DNA of 64,000 nucleotides from Nannochloropsis salina CCMP1776 (lineage: Eukaryota > Sar > Eustigmatophyceae > Eustigmatales > Monodopsidaceae), in NCBI GenBank assembly GCA_004565275.1, contig SDOX01000009.1, forward strand, positions 418,007 to 482,006, given 5' to 3'. This document shows positions 24,599 through 33,281 of the stretch, in pieces. Position numbers and translations under genes: made by a program. The notes below the pieces were generated by a model. That model did not search any database. It was not told the origin of the DNA and was given only the letters and a program-made list of their open reading frames with translations. Each line of letters starts with the position of its first letter. Position 1 is the stretch's first letter.

Positions 24599-25438
24599 CT
24601 ATTTGTCCGCCTCACTGGCACGGAGCATGCGGCGTTGCTGCCACACGGACGTCGCCCAGACGCGGTCCTCCGCCACGCGCTCGCTGAAAGCCTTGCCCGC
24701 TGGCTTGAGAACAGCCATCAGGTACACAGGCTCGCTCATGAGGGCGTCCGCGGGCACGTCCATGAACATGGTCAGGTCGTGCTCGCCTTCCTTCGCCTTC
24801 TCCTGAGCCGACACCACCACCGTGTTGTCGCTCGAGCGCAACAGCGTGGCCGACACGTACATAGAAGGCTGGTCAGGCATCAGGTTGTACTGCACCTCGA
24901 CAGGCGTCTTCGCCCCCGCATGGAAAGCCGAAGGGTAGTCCTTCACCAGCACGTAGTCGAAGTCAACGGGCTTGCTGGGGCTGCGTGCCGTGTTTCGCAG
25001 CGGGGCGCACGGTGCCATCACTTTGGCACCCAAGTCCGCCGTGAAGGTAGTGGTGGCCAGCATGTTAGGCCAGTTCTCGTCCTGAGGCGCGATGTAGGCG
25101 AACCATTTGAACGGGGTCTTAGCGTCCTGAGGCACCACGATGCGGGAGGTCACCTTCCCAGCGGCGCCGGTCACCTTCACAACATCGCCTGCCTGCCACT
25201 CGTTCGTGTCCGCGTTGAGGAGGTCCACGTGGATGGCCATGGGTCGAGAGAAAGGAGCCGCGTATTCAAGGTTCACGTAGAAAGGTGTATTAAGAGCGAC
25301 AGACTTCGGCATGCACAACACTTTGAGCATCGGCTTGGGGGTGCGCGTCTCCGGCTCCGTCGAAACAGAGGCATCGGCACCGGCAAAGGCCAAGGATGCG
25401 GCCGCAACCGCCATGAACAGTGTCATCTTGCGGAACAT
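24599..25438 (-). CDS. Secreted protein of unknown function, duplicate copy A
   Basis: An intronless frame of 279 aa. The start at 25438 gives MFRKMTLFMAVAAASLAFAG, a clean signal peptide with cleavage near GADA|SVS. The mature part looks like two beta-rich units: one from about residue 35 to 140 (KVLCMPKSVALNTPFYVNLE to ADLGAKVM) and one from about 155 to 260 (DYVLVKDYPSAF to RVWATSVW). This suggests tandem Ig-like sandwiches, which is inference. I recognise no enzyme motif and no anchor; the end is polar (RRMLRASEADK). It is an almost exact inverted duplicate of the gene at 26241-27080: same length, with differences only in codon 2, one silent site near codon 30 and the last few codons. It is divergently oriented to that copy across 0.8 kb. 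Confidence 0.85.
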   Translation of the reverse strand: MFRKMTLFMAVAAASLAFAGADASVSTEPETRTPKPMLKVLCMPKSVALNTPFYVNLEYAAPFSRPMAIHVDLLNADTNEWQAGDVVKVTGAAGKVTSRIVVPQDAKTPFKWFAYIAPQDENWPNMLATTTFTADLGAKVMAPCAPLRNTARSPSKPVDFDYVLVKDYPSAFHAGAKTPVEVQYNLMPDQPSMYVSATLLRSSDNTVVVSAQEKAKEGEHDLTMFMDVPADALMSEPVYLMAVLKPAGKAFSERVAEDRVWATSVWQQRRMLRASEADK

Positions 25439-26240
25439 GCTTTTAAACTCGGTTGCTGTAGACTGAAAGAGATTCTGATTCGTGGGTATAATAAAAATAT
25501 GGGGCGAGAACAAAACTTACTACTTCAAAAGAGCCATCGAGCGTGCAAAATTGTGCCAAAGACTTAACTCATGATCCCACGCGAACTGAGTACCAGAATG
25601 ACAAGAAGGTGTCATTTTAAATCGGAGAAAGAAGGAAGGGCGCGCAGAACAAGGAGCGCGCAGAAAGTATGGGCCCTCAGGGGGGGGTCAGCTGACGTGC
25701 TGGAGAACAAATATTTGGTGGAATGAAAGTGCCTGACGTCTTCAACAAAAAAATTGATGTCACCACATGGTGTCATGTTCGCTGTTGTCATTGCTCTTTC
25801 ACTTGATTTTCTGTGCAATTGCTCAGATGCGGCACTACTAAAGGCGAACATGATGTCGCTTTTTCAAAAGTTTCTGTGAGTCACTGTAGTGTCGGCGAAA
25901 GTCAAACCACTCGTGAGACGCAGGGCCTTCTTCAAGCTGGCGCCGAACAGAGCAGCGGCAGGGCTTACACGGATTTCTTTGAAAGACATTTTATTTTCCA
26001 AAAAAATCCATTGGCTTTCAGCGCGTAAGGAAGCAGTCATTCATTTGTTTTGGTTTCTCATCGTGTTAGGAGGAAACTGGAGGGCGAGTTGGCGAGGGCC
26101 CATCATGTCTGCTATTTTCGCTCTCCTTGGAGCTCAAGGCAGAATTCTTGAATAAATACCATCCTTTAAACAACGCCACCCTTCCCGCTTCCTCCCTACA
26201 TGTATACACCACACAGTCTATCATTTCTAACAACAGAAAA
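25439..26240. other. Divergent spacer between the two duplicate genes
   Basis: About 0.8 kb that is not palindromic although its flanking genes are. It must hold the two promoters and 5' UTRs. Near-ATG sequences differ between the copies, so the duplicated tract stops at the start codons. I see no other gene. Confidence 0.5.
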
Positions 26241-27080
26241 ATGCTTCGCAAGATGACACTGTTCATGGCGGTTGCGGCCGCATCCTTGGCCTTTGCCGGT
26301 GCCGATGCCTCTGTTTCGACAGAGCCGGAGACGCGCACCCCCAAGCCGATGCTCAAAGTGTTGTGCATGCCGAAGTCTGTCGCTCTTAATACACCTTTCT
26401 ACGTGAACCTTGAATACGCGGCTCCTTTCTCTCGACCCATGGCCATCCACGTGGACCTCCTCAACGCGGACACGAACGAGTGGCAGGCAGGCGATGTTGT
26501 GAAGGTGACCGGCGCCGCTGGGAAGGTGACCTCCCGCATCGTGGTGCCTCAGGACGCTAAGACCCCGTTCAAATGGTTCGCCTACATCGCGCCTCAGGAC
26601 GAGAACTGGCCTAACATGCTGGCCACCACTACCTTCACGGCGGACTTGGGTGCCAAAGTGATGGCACCGTGCGCCCCGCTGCGAAACACGGCACGCAGCC
26701 CCAGCAAGCCCGTTGACTTCGACTACGTGCTGGTGAAGGACTACCCTTCGGCTTTCCATGCGGGGGCGAAGACGCCTGTCGAGGTGCAGTACAACCTGAT
26801 GCCTGACCAGCCTTCTATGTACGTGTCGGCCACGCTGTTGCGCTCGAGCGACAACACGGTGGTGGTGTCGGCTCAGGAGAAGGCGAAGGAAGGCGAGCAC
26901 GACCTGACCATGTTCATGGACGTGCCCGCGGACGCCCTCATGAGCGAGCCTGTGTACCTGATGGCTGTTCTCAAGCCAGCGGGCAAGGCTTTCAGCGAGC
27001 GCGTGGCGGAGGACCGCGTCTGGGCGACGTCCGTGTGGCAGCAACGCCGCATGCTCCGTGCCGGCGCGGCCGACAACTAA
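26241..27080 (+). CDS. Secreted protein of unknown function, duplicate copy B
   Basis: An intronless frame of 279 aa beginning MLRKMTLFMAVAAASLAFAG. The upstream in-frame ATG at 26127 is rejected because it would bury the signal peptide and lies in non-duplicated DNA. The mature protein is identical to copy A except for the last residues (GAADN instead of SEADK). Nucleotide identity through the body is close to 100 percent: even the antisense reading frames of the two copies give the same peptide apart from one residue. Function is unknown. The signal peptide, lack of a membrane anchor and two beta-rich units suggest a secreted, vacuolar or wall protein. Two divergent copies could raise dosage. 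Confidence 0.85.
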   Translation: MLRKMTLFMAVAAASLAFAGADASVSTEPETRTPKPMLKVLCMPKSVALNTPFYVNLEYAAPFSRPMAIHVDLLNADTNEWQAGDVVKVTGAAGKVTSRIVVPQDAKTPFKWFAYIAPQDENWPNMLATTTFTADLGAKVMAPCAPLRNTARSPSKPVDFDYVLVKDYPSAFHAGAKTPVEVQYNLMPDQPSMYVSATLLRSSDNTVVVSAQEKAKEGEHDLTMFMDVPADALMSEPVYLMAVLKPAGKAFSERVAEDRVWATSVWQQRRMLRAGAADN

Positions 27081-27891
27081 AATGCCTTATTTGGGGCATG
27101 AGCCTTGCTTGGTATAAGCTGTAATTAGTCGACAATGAGTTTATTATAAAGGAAGAACCCAACCATTGCAGCACACCTTTACGATGTCCCGCTGCTAGTA
27201 TTACATGGAAATCTGTCCGGTTTCACGACAGTGACTCAGAAAATGCACGTGTGATCCTGCTTTGCGCCCTTAAGTTGATGATAAGCGAAGAAAGAGAGTC
27301 TTGTGAGATAGAGGATTGAGCTCTTCAATCACGCCCGGACTTTTTACTCCTTGTCACTTCATTCGGCGTCGCAAGCCCTCATCAAAGAGGAAAAGAGAAA
27401 AAGAAAACGCCCACTCAGTAGCAAAATCTCTTCGATTGACAAAGACCTTAACGGAAATGGACAATTATACAGCGAAAGAAAAATGAAAATTCGGCAAGCA
27501 AAAACAAGGGCGTAATTCACGCATATCTGCGCTGGGAATCGGACAGGTCATTTACTTGTCGTCAATTGTAGTGCTTGACGTCGGGATTTTGGATCGTTGT
27601 ACAATCACATGAGGAGCTGCATGCGGCAAACCCCTCACTTAGTTTCATGCTTTCGGTGCTTCAGCGTGAGGCCCGTCAACTTGTAAGCCCTACTTCGGCT
27701 TCTTGGGCGAGTTGTTCAACAAACCTCCACCGCGATGTATATGTATACTTTAATCTTGTCTCAAGTATTGTTGCCGCCCAGAGGATATATACTATCACTA
27801 TCACTCCCTTTGAAGTGTACTTCCTCGACGAGCTTCTGTAATGCACCCGGACCGCCTTCCTGCCTTACACTTTATCGTTTGCCGCTCTTTC
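27081..27891. other. Convergent intergenic gap
   Basis: It lies between the 3' ends of duplicate copy B and the coiled-coil gene. A further 3' exon of the coiled-coil gene may fall here: an acceptor-like ttacag on the minus strand near 27845 precedes an open stretch. I could not establish it. Confidence 0.35.
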
Positions 27892-29144
27892 CTACGATAG
27901 CGCCGGTTCTAAACCATTTAGTTTGTATCGCTTTTCATTTACGTCGTGTTGAAGGCGCGCGAGCCCCTCTCGCTCCTCTTCCACTGACCGACTCAATGTC
28001 GTTAATTCCACCTCCTTCCGTGCTCTCATTTCCTCTTCTTGGCGAATTTTCTCGCGCGTTTTTTCCAGAGTACCTGCAGTACATAGTTCAACGAGAAGCT
28101 GTAAATGATTCAAATACTTCGAGGACAGCAAAACTTCCTTCGAACGTGCACTCGCCTGTTAGCTTTTTGAGGCCTTCCTCCATCTCCTCCACTTCTGCCG
28201 ATGCACTTTCCCCGGAAATGTAGGGCAGCAGCTGGCTTTCCTGGTACGGATTTATCAACCCGTTTCCATCCATCTCGTTCTCGTTGAGTAACGGCTCCAT
28301 TGATTTGCTCTTCGTAAAGCACAGGTAAGCCTGGTCGCCTATAAGAATTTTACAAAGCATGCGGGCACGTTTGTGCGCGAATTCAGCATGGCTTTTTAAT
28401 TGCTTTTCTAACTCTTGCATCTCTTGGCGGTGTTGTTCTATGCTGCGCTCATTTTCCTTGTTGGTGACCTGTATATTTAACCCGCAGATACTTTAAAAGC
28501 ATTTTCTACTAATGCGAACGGAGAAAAAAATGAAACGACAGGACACCAAGGAAACATAAGAGAATCTAGCACGCGAGAATTCGGGTGACTCGAAGGCAAC
28601 ATAGAAAAACGAACTGGTATATATATGTGGACTGGTGCTCAATATTTTTTAGTAAAATTTCCACTTACATCCACGATGTTGGCAACATGAAGCATGTCGC
28701 CGCTCTTTGCTGTATTCTTCTGCGCCTGATCCGCATTATCAGTCAGGAGGCGGTCGTAGGTCTAAAAGTGTGGAAGGAGCAGGGATTTCATGAGGGAGAA
28801 ATATCTCACATTGAAACCAAAAACATACCATTTTTGCTGTGTTTAACTATATATATCTCACATTGAAACCAAGGACATACCACTTTTGCTGTGTTTAACT
28901 TGGTTGTTGCATTGCGGATCTCGACTCTCAAAATTTCCATATCTCGTTCTGTCATGGAATTGAAAAAGAGATTGTGTTGACTATCATCACCGAAGAAGGA
29001 CTCTGACTGATCCGCACCTTTGCTTTCTGTATTCGCCCTCTCGCTTTTCATCCGTTGTTCAGCCTCCATACGAGCTATGTCATTATTCTGCTGCGCGCGG
29101 ATTACGTCGATGAACGTGACATGCTGGGGCGCTGCTCGGCTCAT
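27892..29144 (-). CDS. Coiled-coil protein of unknown function (exons partly resolved)
   Basis: I do not recognise this gene. Exon 1 (28881-29144) starts MSRAAPQHVTFIDVIRAQQN and ends NTTAKV-like in front of a GTATGT donor. Exon 2 (28669-28761) encodes TYDRLLTDNADQAQKNTAK to ANIVD. Exon 3 starts at 28468 (VTNKENERSIEQHRQEM) and runs to about 28120. A last exon ends at 27892 with REKIRQEEEMRARKEVEL and EEEREGLARLQHDVNEKRYK, a clear heptad-rich helix. The join between exons 3 and 4 (about 28090-28200) changes reading frame and could not be fixed. The whole is charged and helical with no membrane segment, which suggests a cytoskeletal or scaffold role only in general terms. Intron 1 contains a duplicated copy of its own donor region. 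Confidence 0.6.
28801..28900. repeat. Tandem 52-bp-period duplication spanning a splice donor
   Basis: Positions 28801-28848 and 28853-28900 are 48-nt copies that differ at three positions. Each copy contains, on the minus strand, the last bases of exon 1 of the coiled-coil gene and a GTATGT donor. The inner copy supplies the proposed real exon end at 28881; the outer copy offers a second donor about 52 nt into the intron. Confidence 0.85.
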
Positions 29145-29906
29145 ATGTGATGCTTGCTGCCTACAATGCTATGTCGGCCAGAACAGGCAAAGGAATAGAA
29201 AAATGCGAACTAGCGAGCAAGTGTCCAGCAGACCCAATGTTAGCTAGTTTTCGAGCGGATGGGACGTGGCCAGAAGAGGCATGTGCGAGGAGGGAGGCTC
29301 GGGGGGTAGGAGGGGGGTAGAGGGGGAGGGGAGGTTCGGAGACTAGCAGCCAACGAGCGCGGGCAGCGAGCTGGGCCCCAGGCGAGCCGGCGGCGGGAGA
29401 TGGGGATCTATCGACGCCTGCCGCACGTCGAGATAGCGAGAACGAGCCCAAATGAAGGGTGCCCGATGGGGTGCATCGCGAAGGAAGCGAAGTTTTTTCT
29501 CCTTGGGACTTCAGTGCATGTAAGAGTCTACGTTGTGGATCATGAAAGGGGCCTCTCGAATTGAATGCCGACTAGCACGGATGGAGGACGTACACACCCC
29601 TGACATTGTCCACCGTTTTCCCATTCACATTCGGGCAAACTTTGTATGAAAAGTTTTGAAGGCATTTATAACATCTTACTTGAAGTCTCTAGGGGTCGAA
29701 CGGATGTATCTACCTATTTTTGTTACAGTGCAAGTCAGGAGCCTACATGCACGCGCATTTTTTAGGAAATCGCGTACCATACACAAGCTAGCGCACGACG
29801 ACGACCAATAACATGAATCCAACTAGTGAACTTCCTGGTAACATATATACATAAACTGATGAAGGCCTTATAATCCCTCTCGTCTGGTCATTATTGTGCA
29901 GTAGTC
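29145..29906. other. Divergent intergenic gap with a G-rich tract
   Basis: It holds the promoters of the coiled-coil gene and plastid IF-1. At about 29299-29338 the plus strand has several runs of four to six G separated by one to four bases, which could form a G-quadruplex. No gene is seen. Confidence 0.5.
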
Positions 29907-30575
29907 ATGTTGGGCCGCCTATCGTTCCTTGCGATAGCGTCTACAATATTGATGCTGGCCGTGCAGATAACTGGATTCGTGGGTCTACTACCAGGGACAC
30001 GCAAGAGAGCGGCCGAAATTCAGAGTTCAATGTATCAATGGCCATTTGTCAGAACGGGCACTGAAGGATCAACACGGAGGGTGAGCTTTGACGGGCACAA
30101 GCGCAGGTGCAAGGTGGTACCACTTTTGCTATGAGGCATCCTCAACATCACTTTTAATACTCTAGCACACGCAGGAAGACAGATTTTTATGGTCTTCATT
30201 AGCATTGTGGGCGAAGAAGAATAAGGAATCTGATGTAATCGAGGTGCGTACTTGAGGAAGGAAAAAAACGTTCATGTCAAATCCTTGACTAGTTACCAAT
30301 ATGTCTTCAAATAATAGGTGGACGGCATCGTGAAGGAATCGCTTCCGAATGCAAAATTTCGTGTAGAACTTGTGGCAACCAAGGCTGTTATTGTCTGCTC
30401 TACGTCCGGAAAAATGCGCAAGAATTTCGTGCGAGTTCTTGTAGGAGATCCCGTCAAGGTGGAGCTTTCCCCTTACGATTTGACCCGTGGCCGTATCACA
30501 TATCGCTCTCGAGGCCCTGGAAAGGATCGTTCTCCTTCGCCTCCACCAGACTCGACCCCTCCTCCAACGGTGTAG
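29907..30575 (+). CDS. infA: Translation initiation factor IF-1, plastid-targeted
   Basis: IF-1 binds the ribosomal A site during bacterial-type initiation; here it would serve plastid ribosomes. Exons are 29907-30080, 30175-30243 and 30318-30575, all phase 0 (166 aa). The N-terminus [20 protein letters not shown] is a signal peptide followed by [14 protein letters not shown], a plastid leader with a basic transit part. The OB-fold domain begins at [20 protein letters not shown] and holds the hallmark [20 protein letters not shown] and [13 protein letters not shown] Ser/Pro-rich tail of about 18 residues ([12 protein letters not shown]) follows and is not usual for IF-1. The domain is about 70 residues, the normal length. 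The gene has moved to the nucleus, as in many algae and plants. Confidence 0.93.
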
Positions 30576-31395
30576 CCCCAGGAGTATAGAAAAGAGTGTT
30601 CACCCTTGGAGGAGGTGCAAAGCAAGACCGACACGAGGCCTTTCCGTCTCTTTCAAATCCAGAACTACAAGCGTGGCCGCGATATCAAGCTCTCAGACCT
30701 GGCCTTTCTTTACCAGATCCTCCTCTCCGATCTCCTCGTCATGTTTTCTTGTGGTCGTGCGATTATAATTTTCTTCCACATGTCTCTCTAAAGAAAAAGC
30801 GAAGGCAGTTTAAATATTTCGCTGAGATCTAGCTCCACTCCGGCTGCAAACCAGCATGTTGCTTTTTCGTGCCGATCCTGCCGGGATTGCCTATAGTCTG
30901 AAGCTCTGAATAGCTCGTCTGTCTATCCTCTCGTATCCTTCGGTTTGTCGACCGTCATACCGCCCCAAGACCACGTCATGAGATGTTTTGAACTACGCAC
31001 ATCGTGACTTTGCGTCAAATTTTCGTTCTTTGTACCACTTGGCTACCCAAGCTGGCCCGTTTACCGAAAGATCATCTTTGCTGGATTTGTCAGTGGCCCA
31101 TGCCATGTTCCGATCTGTTGGCTGCGAGGGCGAGACATGCCATCGATGGGGCAGGGAACCACCCATCAGGTCAGTCGGTGTGTCTTCACGAAAAATTGTC
31201 CTCTGATTTTTCGAATTTTTGTCGAATGTGAAAGTGCTTACATGCATCTTGCATATCAAGCCATGTTCTTTTTCCCGAAATTGGAGGCGTAGACAAACGA
31301 ACCGGCCGAGTATCTTCATGCAAAGGAAAGCTGATGGGTGAAGACGTTGACGTAGTCCGTCATTTTTTCTCCTCACAATCAGCACAACCATCGAG
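30576..31395. other. Intergenic gap (infA to RRM gene)
   Basis: It contains the infA 3' flank and the promoter and 5' UTR of the RRM gene. A minus-strand frame at 30993-31589 overlaps the RRM coding region and is judged a shadow. Confidence 0.45.
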
Positions 31396-32760
31396 ATGGG
31401 AATGGCGAGCACCGAAGACAAGAGCATGAATGCAAAGGAGAGACGCTTGCTTCGGCGGGCGCAGGAGAGGGCGAAAGCGGCGTCGGGCGCTTCTAGTATC
31501 CCCGCAACAAGCAACCCGCCGGGGGTGGTCTTGTCGAAGAATGGAAAAAAGAATGTGACTAGAAAACCTGAGACTAGCGAGGAACCCAATCCCCAGGTGG
31601 ATACAGCTTCAAGCGCGCAAGACTCAGGAAGTTTGAACGCAAAGCAGCGGCGCTTGCTGAAGCGTGCTCAGGAGAGAGCTGCAGGACAAGCAGGAAACAA
31701 CATCCCACCTAAACCGCTTTCGAATAATTGCGCGAGTTTGGAAGAGCAAAGCAGTGACGTGAGTAGCAAAAAACGGAGACGAATTCATGAAAACCCACAC
31801 ATCGTCTTCGTGGGTCAGCTTAGCTTTGATACCAGCGCCCACGAGTTGCGGGAGCACCTGGAGAAAGGCGGGGTCACCGGCCCTATACACGTCCGATTGC
31901 TGACCGAGAAGGGCTCGAACAAGTCTCGAGGCCAAGCCTTTGTCACGCTTATTGATGCTGAGAATCAATACAAATGCCTGTCTTTGCACCACAGCAAGCT
32001 AAAGAATCGAGTCATCAATGTGGAGCGCTCATGTGGGGGCCGTAACCTGGACAAGCGGAAGGGGAAGCTGCAAGCCTTGCGCGGGGAGCAACGGGAGGCG
32101 ATTGAGGCCACCTGCGACCGTATTGTCAAAGAAAAAATAGAAGCGGGAGAGCTACTGCCAGGAGAGCTGGATGAGCAGGCCGTGAAGCTGCTGACTCGGT
32201 ACGACGGGCATACAGCGGTGGGCATTTTGGAGGCGTACTGCGCGGAGGACCGAGCGCGCTTGCGCAACCCATCGGCCTACTTTATGATGCTGGCCAAGAG
32301 AGTCATAGAGGAAGGGGTGGAGGCCGTGCTCGCGGACACGGCGACAAGCAAAAGCGGGCGCGAGGCCGAAGTTTGGAAGCGCGGTGATGAGGCGGGGGCC
32401 AAGGAGGGCGAGGAGGAGGTTAAGAAGGGCGAGGGAGAGACGCGAATCGTTGAAAAGGGGAACGCCTCCGCAGGCGCGCGGGAGGAGGCGGAGGACGGGA
32501 CGGACAGTGAGGAAGAGGAGGAGGAGAGGGGTTGGGGCGCGCCGCTTCACGAGGGGCTTGTGGGCCGGGAGGTGAGGAACGAGCGAGGAAGGCCGGGGCG
32601 GAGGGGGGGAATGTCGAATATCGGGAGCCAGAGGGCAGGAGGTGCGGAAAGGAGATTGGCGAGCGGGGATAATTATGACATTTCTCAAGTTTTCGGGTCT
32701 GTGCGGGGCCGCGGCGGTTTCAGAGGCCTTGCGAGCGTCGGTCGGGGTGGAGGACGCTAG
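31396..32760 (+). CDS. RNA-binding protein with one RRM and RGG-like tail
   Basis: A single exon of 454 aa; a second ATG at 31402 (MASTEDKS) is equally possible. The N-terminus has two copies of a basic motif about 65 residues apart, MNAKERRLLRRAQERAKA and LNAKQRRLLKRAQERAAG. The RRM spans about residues 133-215 with RNP2 IVFVGQLSF and RNP1 SRGQAFVTL. A helical domain follows (about 220-310: REAIEATCDRIVKEKIE, TRYDGHTAVGILEAYCAE, NPSAYFMMLAKRV). The rest is acidic low complexity and ends in Gly/Arg-rich VRGRGGFRG and VGRGGGR, a typical RNA-contacting, arginine-methylated tail. A nuclear RNA-processing role is likely, but the orthologue is unknown to me. Confidence 0.85.
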   Translation: MGMASTEDKSMNAKERRLLRRAQERAKAASGASSIPATSNPPGVVLSKNGKKNVTRKPETSEEPNPQVDTASSAQDSGSLNAKQRRLLKRAQERAAGQAGNNIPPKPLSNNCASLEEQSSDVSSKKRRRIHENPHIVFVGQLSFDTSAHELREHLEKGGVTGPIHVRLLTEKGSNKSRGQAFVTLIDAENQYKCLSLHHSKLKNRVINVERSCGGRNLDKRKGKLQALRGEQREAIEATCDRIVKEKIEAGELLPGELDEQAVKLLTRYDGHTAVGILEAYCAEDRARLRNPSAYFMMLAKRVIEEGVEAVLADTATSKSGREAEVWKRGDEAGAKEGEEEVKKGEGETRIVEKGNASAGAREEAEDGTDSEEEEEERGWGAPLHEGLVGREVRNERGRPGRRGGMSNIGSQRAGGAERRLASGDNYDISQVFGSVRGRGGFRGLASVGRGGGR

Positions 32761-33281
32761 CTCGAAGGTAAGCGATGGGGGATGGGCGGAAGGACGGGGC
32801 CGTGGCAGCATGCCAAAACGATCGAGAGCGCGAGTTTGACTGGCGAAGTCCTACCTGATGAACGAATTACAATTATCATGCGTGTCAACGGACAGCCCGT
32901 CTCTTGTCGTAAGGGATAGGGCGGAATGATGAGTGATTTTCTAATCTTCTCTCTGAAAGGACGTATCCAGCCAGGCTAGCGCTGTGCTAGTGTGAGGAGA
33001 AGACATCCGCCTTTCCTGACCCCCCTCCTCTCGCCATATTCTATTCCAGCATGCACAATTATACAGTCCGAGAATGTAAATAATGCTGCACACATGGTGA
33101 TGAACCATGAAACCGAGCAAGGAAAGAGCATCACTGGGAATTACCGTAGCACCACCAGGCCGAGCAATTCCCATTCGAATACCTGATTTGTTTCAGCCTT
33201 GGCCTTATTTGTTTTCTTTTCCTTGTTTATGGCTATACACGTCGACTAGCATCGCTGCCACTATTCACATTACAAAGAGTC
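32761..33281. other. Convergent intergenic gap (3' flanks)
   Basis: It lies between the ends of the RRM gene and the DHH phosphatase gene. I see nothing else in it. Confidence 0.45.

Larger units (their letters stand above)
24599..27080. repeat. Inverted gene duplication (two 0.8-kb arms, 0.8-kb spacer)
   Basis: Left arm 24599-25438 and right arm 26241-27080 are reverse complements with, as far as I can read, one mismatch between about codon 3 and codon 273. Homology ends sharply at both ends of the coding sequence. Flanks and spacer do not match, so neither an IS-like terminal repeat nor a target duplication is visible. A recent copy event or continuing gene conversion are the likely causes. 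Confidence 0.95.

Noticed and set aside
24584-25567. A 327-codon plus-strand frame overlapping duplicate copy A
   Set aside because: It is His/Arg-rich and antisense to a gene with a signal peptide. The mirror frame exists in copy B only because the DNA is duplicated.
30993-31589. A 198-codon minus-strand frame with a hydrophobic start
   Set aside because: It overlaps the coding part of the RRM gene on the other strand and matches nothing known.
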